Positions 1-12,750 of a stretch of DNA of 64,000 nucleotides are shown here, piece by piece; within the stretch, counting starts at the first letter, position 1; each line of letters begins with the position of its first letter. The stretch is taken from assembly GCA_014529385.2 (NCBI GenBank), contig CM043966.1:142030211-142094210 (forward strand). The letters run 5' to 3'. Origin of the DNA: Adiantum capillus-veneris. Taxonomy: Eukaryota > Streptophyta > Polypodiopsida > Polypodiales > Pteridaceae. Made by a program: the position numbers and the translations under genes. A model generated the notes under the pieces. That model was not told the origin of the DNA. It made no database searches and was given only the letters and a program-made list of their open reading frames with translations.

Positions 1-3000
1 GCATGGATTGTCCTTGATCGAAAGGCACTGAGAACAATCCGGTTAAGCTTGGCGTCAACGGTGGCCTTCAATGTTTCGGAGATGAAGACCGCGGAGGACT
101 TGATGAAGTCACTTGACGACTTCTACAAGAAACCATCGGCATCCAATAAGGTATTTCTTATGAAGCGCTTGTTCAATCTAAAGATGGTAGAGAATACTTC
201 AGTTGCAGAACACCTAAATGACTTTAACACAAACATAAGTCAACTTCGATCAGTGAAAATCAATTTCCATGACGAAGTGCGAGCTCTCCTTATACTATCA
301 TCTCTACCGGATAGTTGGGACAGCCTTGTGATGGCTGTAAGTAATTCTATCTCTGGCACAAATACTCTTAAGTTTGATGATGTTGTGGGTGTTCTCCTAA
401 GCGAGGAAATGCGAAGGAGAAGCACAGGAGAATCATCAAGTGCTGCACTATCAGTGGAAACAAGAGGAAGGCCTAAGGAGAGGTTCAAAAACCAAAAGGG
501 TCGTGATCGCTCAAGGCGGAGCAAGTCACGCACAAAGTCAATTCTTGAATGTTGGAACTGCGGCAAGAAGGGCCACGTCGAGAAGGATTGCTGGTCCAAG
601 AAGAAAAAGGAGATAGAGTCTCAAGACAACAAGCCAACATTGGAGGCCAATGTGGCAGGTAAAGTAGAGCAAGATGCTCTAATTCTCTCATTAGACAATG
701 TGTCTAATTCCTGGATAGTAGATTCCGGGGCTTCATTCCATGCGACACCACACAAGCAACATTTCCAAGACTATACCAATGGTAATTTTGGGTATGTATA
801 CTTGGGAGATGAAGAAGCTTGTGAGATTGTCGGCAAAGGTACAGTTTCTGTCAAAACTGCTAACGGAAATGAATGGAAGCTTAAAGATGTTAGGCATGTT
901 CCTTCTCTTCGCAAAAATTTGATCTCTACAGGACAATTGGACGATGAAGGTCACAACATTGCATTCGGAAACAAACGGTGGAAGATCTCAAAGGGATCTT
1001 TGGTGGTTGCCAAGGGTGAAAAAGTCGGTACACTTTACTTGTGTACTGTTAGCACGCAACCTTCAGCTTGTGCAGCAACTACAAAAGTTGACAGTGCAGT
1101 GTGGCACTACCGACTTGGGCATATGAGTGCCAAAGGAATGCAAATCCTTCAAACAAAGAAGCTTCTACTAGGTTTGAAAGAAGTGGACTTAGAGTTCTGT
1201 GAAGATTGTGTTTATGGTAAACAAAAGAGGGTAAAATTTCAAAAATCAGGAAATGAAAGAAAAAATAAAAAACTTGAGTTGGTTCATTCTAATGTTTGGG
1301 GTCCTGCAAGTACACCATCACTTGGTGGCTCATTGTACTATGTAACATTCATAGACGATGCGACTAGAAAAACATGGGTTTATGTCATGAAGAATAAATC
1401 CGATGTATTTTCCATATTTCAAAGGTGGAAAGCCTTTGTGGAGAATGAAACAGGTACCAAGGTTAAATGCCTCAGATCCGACAATGGAGGCGAATATTGC
1501 AGCCAAGCTTTTGAAAGCTTTTGTGCTAGCAATGGCATTCGGAGGCAAAGGACAACCCCAAGGACACCTCAACAAAATGGGATTTCGGAAAGGATGAACA
1601 GGACAATCATGGAGCGAGCACGAAGCATGCGGCTACATGCAGGCCTACCGCTTGAGCTTTGGGCGGAAGCTGTAAGTACGTTTGTGTACTTAATCAATCG
1701 GTCACCCTCAACGGCATTGGATAGGGGAGTTCCAGAAGAGGCATGGACAGGTAAACCGGTGAATTATGCATTTCTCAAAGTGTTTGGGTGTGAGGCTTTC
1801 ATGCACATAGATAGAAGCCTAAGATCAAAGATATATGCAAAGTCCAAAACGTGTTTCTTCATTGGCTATGGAGAAGGAGACTTTGGGTATCGCCTATGGA
1901 ATCCTGAAGATGGTAAAATCTTAAGGAGTAGGGATGTAATTTTTAACGAACAAAATATGTACAAAGATTACTTGGAAAGAAAACAAACAAAAGAAACAGG
2001 TGATGAGTACATGGAGCTTGAGGACGGTGAAGACTCAAGGACTGCAAACGGTGACAATGTGCAACAACGTCAACCAAATGAGAAGCCTCAACCTATTCCC
2101 CGAAGATCTACAAGAGCAAGTAGACCTCCAGAAAGGTTTGTTCCTTCCTTCAACCATCTCTTGATCTCAGATTCTGGAGAGCCGGAATCATACGAAGAAG
2201 CTATGCAACATGAATCCAAAGAAGGATGGACGAAGAGCATGCAAGTGGAGATGGACTCACTACATCGCAACCAAACATGGGAGTTGGTTGAGTTGCCTAA
2301 AGGTAAGCGGGCACTTCAAAACAATCGGGTGTACAAGCTAAAGGAAGAAGAAGGTGGGAAGAAAAGGTACAAGTCTAGGCTTGTGGTAAAAGGTTTTTCT
2401 CAAAAGAAAGGTATTGACTTCAATGAAATATTTTCTCATGTTGTAAAAATGAACTCAATTAGGCTTACCTTAAGCCTTGTGGCTGCTCATGATCTAAATC
2501 TCGAGCAAATGGATGTAAATACGGCATTGCCTCACGGTGACTTAGAGGTGGAAATCTACATGCTTCAACCAAAGGGGTATGAAGTAAAAGGTAAGGAGAA
2601 AATGGTTTGCAGATTAAAGAAGAGCTTGTATGGTTTAAAGCAAGCATCAAGACAATGGTACTTGAAGTTTGATCGATGGATGTTGGATCATGGATTCACA
2701 AGATGCAACTCGGATCACTGCGTCTACACGAAGAATTTGGGAGATTGGAAATTCATCATCCTAATGTTTTATGTTGATGACATGTTGATTGCAAGTGCTA
2801 ACATGCAGGACATCAAAGACCTAAAAGAGGAGCTGTCCAAATCTTTTTCAATGAAAGATTTAGGTGCTGCAAAGAGGATACTTGGTATGAAAATATCAAG
2901 GGACAGGACGAAGAAGACAATAAAGCTATCTCAAGAAGATTACATCAAGAAGGTACTAGAAAGGTTTGCAATGCAAAATGCAAAACCAGTTTCTACACCT

Positions 3001-3732
3001 TTGGCTGGTCATTTTAAACTAACGAAGGATATGTGTCCAAAGACACAAGAGGAGATAGCCTATATGTCTAAAGTTCCATATGCTGCAGCGGTAGGTTCTC
3101 TAATGTATGCTATGATCTGGACAAGGCCAGACATTGCACATGCAGTGGGAGTTGTGAGTAGGTTCATGGACAACCCAGGTAAAGAGCATTGGCAAGCTGT
3201 GAAGTGGATACTTAGGTATCTAAAAGGGACAACAACAAATGCTTTGTATTTTGGAGGAACTGATATTTTTCTAGAAGGGTATGCTGATGCAGATATGGCA
3301 GGTGACAAAGATACTCGAAGGAGCACTATTGGCTATGTGTTCACGGTTGGAGGCACAGCAGTAAGCTGGGCTTCAAAGCTGTAGAAAGTGGTTTCACTTT
3401 CTACCACGGAAGCAAAGTATGTAGCAATGACGGAGGCAAGCAAAGAAATTCTGTGGCTTCACAGATTCTTAGAAGAGCTTGGATTCAAACAAGACAATTG
3501 TGTCTTGTACAGTGATAGCCAAAGCGCTATCCATCTTGCGAAGAACTCAGCCTTTCATTCAAGGACAAAGCACATTGAGGTGAGATATCACTTCATATGC
3601 ACTATTTTAGAAGAGGGACAGCTAAAGCTAGGAAAGGTGCATACAAGTGAAAATCCTGCTGACATGTTTACAAAGGTGGTCAACAAGGAGAAGTTGAGCT
3701 TTTGCTCATCTTCAATCGGCATTCAAGGATAA
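1..3732 (+). pseudogene. Copia-1 gag-pol polyprotein, 5'-partial, one amber stop
   Basis: Frame 1 is open from base 1, so the TTG at 49 is not a true start. In order: gag, with zinc knuckle CWNCGKKGHVEKDC near 549-590; protease active site DSGAS near 721; GAG-pre-integrase motif HYRLGHMS near 1105; integrase with LRSDNGGEY near 1471 and QQNGISERMNRT near 1570; reverse transcriptase with YVDDMLIA near 2770; and RNase H from about 3280. A TAG at 3382-3384 interrupts RNase H just before a conserved LSTTEAKY stretch, and the same frame then runs to TAA at 3730-3732. The integrase motif usually reading HSD reads HSN near 1288, which would remove the first catalytic acid. Otherwise the frame is clean over 3.7 kb, so decay is recent. 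A CAG-to-TAG change is the simplest explanation of the stop (inference). Confidence 0.93.
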
Positions 3733-3780
3733 GAAGCTAGAATGGAAAGCAGTCACAAGTTTGGTTTGGAGATCAGTCTC

Positions 3781-3792
3781 CAAGTGGGGGAT
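3781..3792 (+). other. Copia-1 polypurine tract
   Basis: The purine-rich run CAAGTGGGGGAT lies directly before the LTR start TGTTAAG. Copia elements prime plus-strand DNA synthesis from such a tract next to the 3' LTR. Confidence 0.8.
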
Positions 3793-4568
3793 TGTTAAGT
3801 ATGGAGCCTGATTTACCCTTGTAATTTTCTGTGGTAAAAGCGCACATTTGTAAGGCCCCCATTATGAGGAGAAGCCATCGTGCATGAAGGAAAATCACTC
3901 ACCGGAAACCAAAATTTTCACGGACAAGAATCAAGGGCAACTTTAGAGGCCTCGGGGACGGAGGCCCCCAAGACTTTTTTTTTTCGCCGGAATATTATGG
4001 CCGGACGGCGGCCGGAAAGTGGTCGGAAAACAACCGGTCGGTTGGCCAGTGGCCGATGGCCGATGGTCGGAAGTCAATGGCCAGTGGCCGGTGGTCGGAA
4101 GTCAATGGCCGATGGCTGGTGGCCGAATTCAAAAGCGGACTTGTCTTCTCAAGGGCAGCCACACATGGGCGGATTGGAGGGTCCGATTTGGACTTATTTG
4201 CACAAGGGCGGCTACACATGGCTGTCTCTCATAAGAGAGGGCAGCCCTTTTGGCCTATAAAAGGAGGCCATTTCTACACACATTTCATAGTGTGAAGTTG
4301 ATGCAACAAGGTGAGTGTGAGGTGGTGAGAGTGAAGCAAGGCAGGAGCTCCATTAAGGGTATAATCCTTTTGTAAACTACTTCTTGTTTTGAAGTACTAA
4401 AGCCATTGAGTGGCTGCTTTCCCGTGGACGTAGCCCACATTGGGTGAACCACGTATATCGTGTGTACTCTCTCTCTCTCTCTCTACTCTATAATCTCGTG
4501 TATGTAAATCTGTCTCTCTCCATTAAGTAATCTACTCAATTATCTATTTAGCTACGTCTTATTTCTTA

Positions 4569-4571
<3 letters not shown>
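3793..4571 (+). repeat. Copia-1 3' LTR (779 bp)
   Basis: It starts TGTTAAG after the polypurine tract and ends CTTAACA, giving the expected short terminal inverted repeat TGTTAAG/CTTAACA. It contains a TATA box at 4256, a GGCC-rich block at 3998-4130 with two copies of an 18-bp word 28 bp apart (4065 and 4093), and a short CT run near 4468. The second LTR lies outside the window. Confidence 0.85.
4256..4262 (+). promoter_or_regulatory. TATA box of the Copia-1 LTR
   Basis: TATAAAA lies in the middle of the LTR, downstream of the GGCC-rich block, in the position expected for the U3 promoter. Transcription would start around 4285-4295 (inference). Confidence 0.6.
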
Positions 4572-4629
<58 letters not shown>

Positions 4630-4972
4630 TTTTATTATCATCCCTGGAGGTCAACTATGACCTATGGAACAAAGCCTACATGTGATGTAGTATGTGTATG
4701 GCTGATGAGTGACTCTTGATGCTCCAAAATTCTGGTGATGAGAGTCCCAATGGAGAGCCCTTAGGCTGGGAGAGGAAAGTGTGTAGGTCAAGTCATGGCT
4801 GAAATTGTGAGAGAAGCAAGTTTGGATGTGACCAAAAGCTGAGCACTCTGGTAGTGTGTGGTACTCAGACTCTCGAACTTGCAGTGAGCATAATATGCAT
4901 AGTGGATTTGACTCTTCTCCATTGCCCCAATGCCCTATCTCACATCAAAGCGAATGGGAGATAAGCCGATTA
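4572..4972 (-). mobile_element. LINE-A, 5'-truncated 3' end of an L1-like LINE
   Basis: Read on the minus strand, 4630-4972 aligns with the 3' ends of LINE-B (6580-6935) and LINE-C (30848-31200), with many substitutions. It shares the hairpin AGGTCA-TAGT-TGACCT at 4648-4663. Its tail is the (AG)n run at 4572-4629 (CT on the element strand). Similarity stops near 4972, so this is a truncated copy of an older or divergent subfamily. No usable ORF remains. Confidence 0.75.
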
Positions 4973-5228
4973 AAACATTTTTTATTTTATGTTTATTCAT
5001 AGGCAAAGTGTCATACTTAAATCACCCTGGTACAATCATGAGCACATACCAAGTAGGTGGGTCAAGATGTGCCTTATGTTACCTCTCTCTATGAGAGCGT
5101 TGTACAAGCACATTGTTGTACGCTTATATGATAAGCTACGACACACCCATTGTCTGCAGAGAGGTATATGCAAGGGGCATACAACACATTAGAATGAGGA
5201 GTTTTCCTCAGCCTAGCATTCTCTCTCT
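4973..5228. other. Non-coding spacer between two LINE fragments
   Basis: There is no ORF or recognisable repeat here. It ends in a short CT run (about 5219-5228) directly before LINE-B begins, which may be the LINE-B target site. Confidence 0.5.
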
Positions 5229-6877
5229 CGCTAGGCCAAGCAGGTTTTTGAAAGCATCATAGCACTATTGATCACCTTGTCACTCTTCGAGTTCTTATGG
5301 AAGCGTCTCGATTGAAAGGAAAAAAGTTGTATTGTTGCTTTGTGGATTTCAAGAAAGCTTTTGACATGGTACCGCGAGGAAATCTTTGGAGACGTATGCA
5401 AAGCCTTCAAGTGCCGAGAGAATTTATGCATGCAGTCTTTCGCATCTACCAAAAAGTGATATGTCGACTACGTATGGGAGATGGAATTTCAAAATTTTTT
5501 GCAAGCACCATTGGTGTCAAACAAGGATGCCCACTTTCCCCAACCCTCTTTGGGCTACTCATTGATGAATTGGAATGCATGGTTCTTGATTTTATGCAAC
5601 AAGAAGGCATAGAAGAGGTTAAGATCGGAAATGCGGTGATCATGCTTTTGCTTTATGTCGATGATGTAGTGCTCTTGGCACATACTTTAGAAGATGCACA
5701 AAAGCTTATGAGTGTCTTGGAACGCTTTTGCCTACATAGCGGGCTGATCGTGAATGGATCCAAAACCAAAGTTATGCTTGTAAAGACCTTCAATGATGAA
5801 AATCCATGCATTGTATACAGCAATGAGCAACTTAAAGAGGTAGATAGCTTCAAGTACCTTGGCCTTGAGATTCCATCCAATCATAGATGGAAGGATTGCG
5901 CAATGCGTCGCTTGGAAGTCGGAAAGAGGGCTTATTATGCACTTGAGAACATGTGCAATGCTGGAGAGATCAAGTGTTGGGCTCTCAAAAAGTACCTCTT
6001 TGACACATTGGTGACACCAATGCTTCTTTAGGGAGTGGAACTGTGGGATGGTAGCGTCAGGAAGTCTACTTGGAAAGAGTTTGAGAATGTCCAAAAGCGT
6101 TTTCTCACCAACTTTTTCCAAGTCAAGACACAACCACCCTACATGCTCTTACTTCTTGAGTCCGGATCGGTTCCCATTGAGGTCTTGGGCATGCAAAGGG
6201 TTGTGAAGTACATGCTTAAGACACAATGTAGCCCTTTGTATCGACTTCCTATAATCGCATATGAAGCAAGTCAAATGGTCCAAAAGACATGCAAGAGCAA
6301 AATATTAAGTTCGGGGTGGACTCTTGACGTCAAGAAATGGTTTGGAAGATCGGATGCATGTCACTTGGTCAAGGATGTGTCGGTCAACTCCCAAGTTAAT
6401 GAGGCCTTCTTACAACGCCAATGTATCACGGCTTGGGATAAATCCGAAGGTTCTCGCTTCAGCCATTACACCACACACATTGCCCCAAACTACAAATCTC
6501 TCTTCTTCTCTGAGCGCGGTAACCGAACCCATCCCTACATCCTTGAGCCCATCCCATTGAGTGCGATACACACAATTGCCTCCATTCGTCTTAGCTTGCA
6601 TTCTCTACGCTGCGAGACAGAACGTTGGGGCACTAGCAAGGAGTCTCATCGACTTTGCACCTTATGCCCTCGTCAAGTGCGAGAGAGTGAGTACCACACA
6701 CTACTTGAGTGCTCAGCTTTTTACCACATTAGGTCCTCTTTTCCCCATATATTCAACCATGAGCTCTCCCTACATACCTTCCTCTCCCAACCACGATGTG
6801 GACTCTCTATTGCGATGCTCATTTCAGCCATTTTTGAGCATCGAGAGTCACTTATGACCTCCACTCACACCATGTGA
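5229..6877 (+). pseudogene. LINE-B ORF2 fragment: reverse transcriptase and C-terminal zinc-binding region
   Basis: One frame carries reverse transcriptase, with GVKQGCPLSPTLFGLL near 5515 and catalytic YVDDVVLLA near 5655. A TAG at 6029-6031 replaces the tyrosine codon that LINE-C keeps at the same place. The frame then continues through a C-terminal region with a Cys-Cys...His...Cys cluster near 6660-6710 (CTLCPRQ...HTLLEC), typical of LINE ORF2 C-termini, and ends with TGA at 6875-6877. Endonuclease and ORF1 are absent through 5' truncation. The single nonsense codon suggests fairly young decay. Confidence 0.88.
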
Positions 6878-6896
6878 CATGTTCATTTGGTCCCAT

Positions 6897-6912
6897 AGGT
6901 CATATTTGACCT
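6897..6912 (+). other. Conserved 3' UTR hairpin of LINE-B
   Basis: AGGTCA-TATT-TGACCT forms a perfect 6-bp stem with a 4-base loop, 22 bases before the CT tail. Equivalent stems occur in LINE-A (4648-4663) and LINE-C (30864-30885, 9-bp stem). Some LINE families use such a stem for template recognition by their own reverse transcriptase. Confidence 0.55.
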
Positions 6913-6930
6913 CCGAGGATGATAATAGAA

Positions 6931-7066
<136 letters not shown>

Positions 7067-7070
7067 TTGG

Positions 7071-9394
7071 CTAATTCCCTCTTGTAGCCCCTGCTCCACC
7101 AGTACCAGGTCCCGAAGGTGGAGATGGAGGAGAGTCATCATCATTATGCCCTTCTTCTTCTGATTCATCCTCCTTCTCTTCCTCTTCTGCTGCCTTATCC
7201 TCATCCTCCTCAAGGTTGTTCTGTTGTTCAATATAATCAAGGATAGCTTGATTTGCCAAAGTACTATTATATTCACAGAGTTTGTCCTGCAAATCACTCT
7301 GCATTGTTTCCATGAGAGTCCTCAAATTATCCATATTGAAAACAGCATTCCCTTCTGGGTTTAATATCTCAGCCAGATTATTATAGATGTATCTTTCCAT
7401 TAATGTGGCTTTCAGAGCGGTGTGACTAGTCAGCAATGAGTTGAAATCAACTCGCTTCATTCTCAACAGAGTTTCGAATCTGTCTGCAGCCCTTTCAACT
7501 TTTGCCTTTTCTTCCCTCAAGGTCCGTATCTCAGAATCCACCTTGGATAACTTATTTTATAATTGCTGAATGGTCCTAGCTGACTGAGTTTCAATGATAC
7601 TGTGGCACAGGGTCTGGGCTCCTCGCTCCTGCCCAGTTTTTCAATTTGTTGCTCAGCCTCCTTCAGTTCAGTTTTTACCTTAGTTAATTCATCATCTGAC
7701 ACTGAAGCATCCAACATTTGTCATATGGCATTCACAATAGTGTTCCAAGATGACTGAATAAGTACAGAACAACCATCCTTCACTGTGGTTGGGTCATAGG
7801 CAGTTGGATCGTAAACCGTGACAGGAGCCATATATGGTAATGTAGTATAATCAGATTTATGCAGAAGTAGACGTCCTTTGAGAGGATGAGTCTGCAGCTG
7901 CTGTAAATGTCCTTCTTAGTTACGCAGGGCCGCTTCACTATAAGGGATGGAAACCTTTCCAAGTGGACTTGAAGGTGCTGGTCCTTTTCCCTTATCATTC
8001 TGATCCGCTGGTTGCTCAGCACTGGTTCTATTTGACTGGTCTTGTCCTGTACTGGTGGTTGTTGAAATTTGCCATGTTGATTGGCTGATTCCACCAGTGG
8101 TCTGGACGAGAGGTTGTTTTAGTCTGGCTAGCTGGAGTCTTTTCAGCAAACACTGTTTGGACCTGACTTTCTAACTTCTTAAGAAGAGCAGTGCTTTTGG
8201 TCAATGTCGTTCTTCGTCTTTTAGGACTGCCAGCTTCCTCTTGTGTGGCCTTTCTCTTTTGTCCAGTGAGAGCTAACTAGTTTCCTGGGGATTCTTCATC
8301 TAACGATAAATCCACAATGCTGGTGACTGGAAATGGCTTATGGCTCCAAGCCATTCTTACCTGGGCATGGGCGTCTAGAGCACTTGCCTAGTAAAAAAAC
8401 TGCCAAACATACCAAGCTTTGAAAACATTCTGAAACTTCAACTTGGCAGTCTGTTGAAGCATATTATGTGACAATATCTGACAGAGATTGATAGAAACTG
8501 TAGAGTCCAATCTTTTTGCTAAAAACATAGCAAATAGTTTCTCTGACACATAAGTTGGATTGTTTTTAAGACTCACAGCTTCAACTACAAAGGTGGTAAG
8601 CAGCAAGAATGTCCAGACCTGCTACTGGCAGCCCTTGTGCACTGGCTTTTTGTTTCTTTTTTGCTACACTGATTTGCTCTTCGGTTGCCACAGATGGCTT
8701 TGGCCCATCATTTGGAATGCAAAAGCAATATTTTCTGGAGTGACTGACACTTTCCTACCATAGACCATAGCACTTCCGTCTTTGGCATTGAAGGAATCCA
8801 GAACTTGCCTTATAATAGCTGTGTCAAACTCTATTCTTGTGGCTTGCACAACCACATGCAAATCCCACAGTCTAAGTAAGGCCTCAACTTGCTTAATAAA
8901 CACATATCTCTGTATTTTACTGTGGGAATAAGAGGAAGAGTTGCTTTTGCAACAACAATAAGGGCTTGGGTTTCTTCTATAGTTTCCTACATCTTCTCCG
9001 ACATTTTCTTCCTACCCATACACTGTGAAGACGATGAATCAGTATACGAAGAAGAAGAGGACTTACTTGATTCGTCACACATGTATCCTGGTGTGGCTGG
9101 CAAGGATAAGCAGCAATCCACACTCTCCTCAGATGAAGAAGTTTGCGGCTGTAGTGAGGAAACTTCAGAGCTTGGCGATGGTGAATGAACAACAGTAGGA
9201 AGGCATCACGCAGGAGATTTGCGAGGAAAACGCTTACTCGCCTCATTGTTATACGTGTTCGTGCCATAAAAGCTCCATAAAAGTTTCCTAGAGTTCTGTG
9301 CGCCGCAATTGACGTTGCAGACATGCATTGGACAAGACTCTCTCTTGTCTTTGAAATGATTACAACTGATAGTCCTTCTGACCGTTGTTCCCAT
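7071..9394 (-). pseudogene. Gypsy-1 third ORF downstream of pol, degenerate
   Basis: After integrase the minus strand carries about 2.3 kb of broken coding sequence. In order: a Ser-rich stretch (about 9050-9180); a helical block at 8664-8903 with VEALLRLWDL and GRKVSVTPENIAFAF, vaguely like the N-terminal domain of extra ORFs in plant gypsy elements; a second helical block at 8388-8606; a Lys/Arg cluster near 8200-8260; and a C-terminal piece (7071-7541) with a likely coiled coil and an acidic Glu/Asp tail ending in a Pro/Gly-rich segment. Stops and frameshifts separate the pieces. I see no clear signal peptide or membrane anchor, so an envelope role is not supported. Function unknown. Confidence 0.6.
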
Positions 9395-9588
9395 AAAAGC
9401 TGATATTGGTTTCCATATTTTTCTATTTCTAGTATGGACATGGTTTGGTCGTATTGGTACTATTCTAACTTTTTGATTGGCTTTGGAACTGGTTGTACAT
9501 GAAAAAGACCTAAAATAGCTGATTTTGGAATTTCCTTGTCTTCAGTTCCCAGATCATCATTACCCTTTTCCCGAAAAGTTTCTTTGTC

Positions 9589-12500
9589 TTATGAATAATA
9601 GAGCTTGATTTTAACTCCATTATATACCCCTGGCAACAGTAATCCAGACAAATATTTCAACCTTATCGTGCCATTGGAGAACACCCAATCAACTTCAAAT
9701 GGTCCTACCCAGGCTACCTTTAAGTTCGGTTTCTTAGGGCCTAGTTTTGATTGATATAGCAGAACCAAATCGCCTTTCTTAAACTCCCCGACCTTAATTT
9801 GTCTGTCATGCCAGTGTTTTCTTCTTTGGTGAACAATTTCTTGTTCCAGCATAGCCCTCTGTCTCAACTCATCTAGTTGTGTTAGCTCCTCCAGTCTCTT
9901 TTTTAGATTGTGATTAAAATCCAAGCCATGCTCCACTGCCATCCTGAGACTGGGTATGACAAATTCCATAGGTACAACATCTTTAGTGCCATACACCATT
10001 CTAAATGGTGTTAACCCCGTAGTGACCTTATAAGTTGTTCTATATGCCCATAGAGCAGTTTGAAGTTTCAAGTCCCACTGCTCTGGCTTTTTTTGCACAA
10101 TCTTGGCGAGGATAGTCTTGATAGTCTTGTTGCTGCTTTCGGCTTGCCCATTGCATCTAGGATAATATGGTGTTGATTTTTGATGCTTGACTGAAAGCAT
10201 ATCCATGAGAATATCCATAGTGTCATGTATAAAGTGTGTACCTTGGTCTGACAAAATCTCCACATGACATCCGTATCGGTAGACAATATTCTCAAATAGA
10301 AACCTAGCAGTGGATTTTGTTGTGTTGTTGGGTCACATAATAGGTAGCCATCAATAAATACCTATTCTGTCTTTGAGTAATCTTCTTGAATGGACCCATA
10401 AAATCCAAATCCCATTTCATGAAAACACCTAGTGGTTGGACTGGTGTTAAAGGAGTCATATATGTTGTTGTGGGTCTGCCCATTCTTTGGCATATATCAC
10501 ATGTTTTACAAAAGCTTCTGACATCAGATATTAAAGTCTGCCACCACAATCTATCCTGGAGAATCTTCTTGAAAGTAATATTAGTAGAAAAATTTCCACC
10601 AGATTCCCCATTATGTGCCTCTAAAATAACTTGCATTCTACCCTCGATAGGCACACATCGGTGAAGAATCCCATCGACACCCAATCTATAAAGTGAGCCG
10701 CCAATGATAGTGAACTTTAGACTTTTAATAACCAAAGCCTTCTTTTGATTCTGAGTCCAGTCATCTGGGACCCTTAGAAAGAAACTGATATACTTCATAC
10801 AATTCTAGATCAACTGATTCTGCCACTTCTAGCTGAAATAATTCTGCATCTACTGGCTCGTCTCTTAAAGACACCTCAGAGTAGCCCTCCGTACTCCTAG
10901 ACAAGAAATCAGCACCACAATGGTTTTTGCCAGGTTTATGGAAAATACAAAATTCGAATTCCATAAGGAACATCATCCAGAAATAATAAGGCTTGATGAT
11001 CCACATAGAAATGAAACAGCTTGCCCAACAAATAATGTCTGAATTTAGTAGCACTGAAAACCATCCCTAAGGCTTCTCTTTCAGTAGTTGTATACCCTTG
11101 TTCAGCCTGACAGAACCTGCCACTGGCAAAGTATACTGGATAATCAATTCTTCCTTCTGGCTGAGCTAGTATTGCTCCCATCGCCAATCCTGAAGCATCA
11201 ACATGTACATGAAAAATGACATCCCAATTTGGTTGTCAAAGAACTGGTTTGCTGATGATGGAATTCTTTAGTTTCTGAAAACTTTCCTCACATTCAGTAG
11301 TCCAATTGAACTTGTTGGTTTTCTTTGTAAGTTCATACAATGGTAATGCTTGGGAAGCAAACTTGTGCACAAATCTTCTATAAAAATTAATATATCCCAA
11401 GAAAGAACTTAATTCTGATGCATTTTTAGGCGCCTTGGCCTGTTGAACACACTGGATCTTGTCATTGGCCATTTCTATTCCATTTTCTTGGCACCACATG
11501 GCCTAGTAGCTGTCCTTTCCAGACTAAGAAAACAGATTTGAATGGATTCAGACAAATCCGCTTTTCATCACAGCGCTTAAAAACCATCTCCAGAAATAGT
11601 AAATGCTTTTCCTCTGTTGAATATACAGTGAAGTCATCCATAAATATGGCGAGGAATAGATAAAGAAATTTACTGAATATTTCCATCATACATTGTTGAA
11701 AAGTGGCTGGTGCATTGCAAAGGCCAAATGGCATTACCATATACATAAATGCTCCCCACTCTGTAATAAAAGTGGTCTTACCCCGATCCTCAGGAGCAAT
11801 CTGTAAGTGGTTATAGCCACTATAACCATTCATAAAGCTATACATCTCATATCCTGCAATTTCATCAAGTAACATGTCTGTGAAGGGTAATGGAAATGAT
11901 CCTTAATGGTTTGAGCGTTCAGTTTCCTATAATCCACACATACTCTCAGCTTCCCATTCTTCTTGTGCACAATCACAATAGGAAACAACCAATCACTACT
12001 GCCTACTTCAGTAATGAACCCACCTTTTAGAAGGTTGTCAATCTCTTCCTTGACCTTCTTAGCATATTTGGATTCATTCGATATCGCTGCAGTCGTACTA
12101 GTCTAGCATCTGGTTTCAGTGGTATTCCATGTTGACATACCTCTGGATCCACTCCTTTGACATCAGTATGTTTCCATACAAACACATCTTTATAGTGTCG
12201 GAACATATGTCGTGCCTTCTCTTTCATCTTAGGATTCAGATTTTTATTGACCTTGATCCCAAATTCCATTCCTCTATCTCCTGATCATTTGGAAGCAACC
12301 AGTTAGGCCCTCCGCCTTTTCTCTTGGCAAAGCTCTTTGGGTCTCAGTTCCTTTCTCCAACTTCTAGTGTTATTCATCTGAATCTGGATTCTGCCACTGG
12401 CCCCTTGTATTGTCAGAGTCTGATTAGCATAGTCGTGAACAGCCTGTGCCATTCGTAGCCATGGGCACCCAGTAGCATCCCATACGCTCCTTACACATCT

Positions 12501-12750
12501 AGTACTAGGAAACTATCTTTGAACTTTTCTTTGCCCACTCTTATTTGCATACTCTCTATCATACCAGTTGCCTGCACCACTCAATGATCCGCCATTCGAA
12601 CTTTGAAAGGTGCTGGTTTTAGGTTTGTAATTCCCATCCTTTGCTGAAGGTGTGCCCCCAGAATGTTTACCCCTGCTCTTCCATCTAGTATGACGCTCGA
12701 TAGTGGTTCCTACTGTTTTTGAACTTTGTAATCCACCTGGATCACCGTCA
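9589..12750 (-). pseudogene. Gypsy-1 pol: protease, reverse transcriptase, RNase H, integrase
   Basis: Read leftward. Protease lies at about 12430-12700, with LDGRAGVNIL where the family usually has a D-G/S/T-G-A active site. Reverse transcriptase lies at about 11240-12270, with LRVCVDYRKLN, MPFGLCNAPATFQ and catalytic FMDDFTVYS near 11640. RNase H lies at about 10940-11190 (AMGAILAQPEG, FASGRF, YTTTEREALG). The integrase zinc finger is at about 10490-10620 (H...FCKTCDICQ), the catalytic WDLDFMGPF is near 10400, SDQGTHF is near 10250, and the core ends at 9589. The protein is split over at least six frames or stops (11462, 11236, 10936, 10761, 10304), so it cannot be functional. Confidence 0.88.

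Larger units (their letters stand above)
1..4571 (+). mobile_element. Copia-1, Ty1/copia LTR retrotransposon, 5' end outside window
   Basis: The window opens inside gag and runs through protease, integrase, reverse transcriptase and RNase H to a polypurine tract and a 3' LTR ending at 4571. This domain order (integrase before reverse transcriptase) is diagnostic of Ty1/copia. The 5' LTR, primer site and gag start are missing, so target duplication and LTR divergence cannot be tested. The LTR abuts an (AG)n tract that belongs to a LINE fragment, which suggests insertion at or in a microsatellite. Confidence 0.93.

Noticed and set aside
3880-4295. ORFs of about 70-125 codons in the Copia-1 LTR
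   Set aside because: They overlap the GC-rich repeat block and TATA box in several frames and resemble nothing known.
8889-9188. Plus-strand acidic ORF of 99 codons
   Set aside because: It is the antisense of the Ser-rich part of the Gypsy-1 extra ORF.
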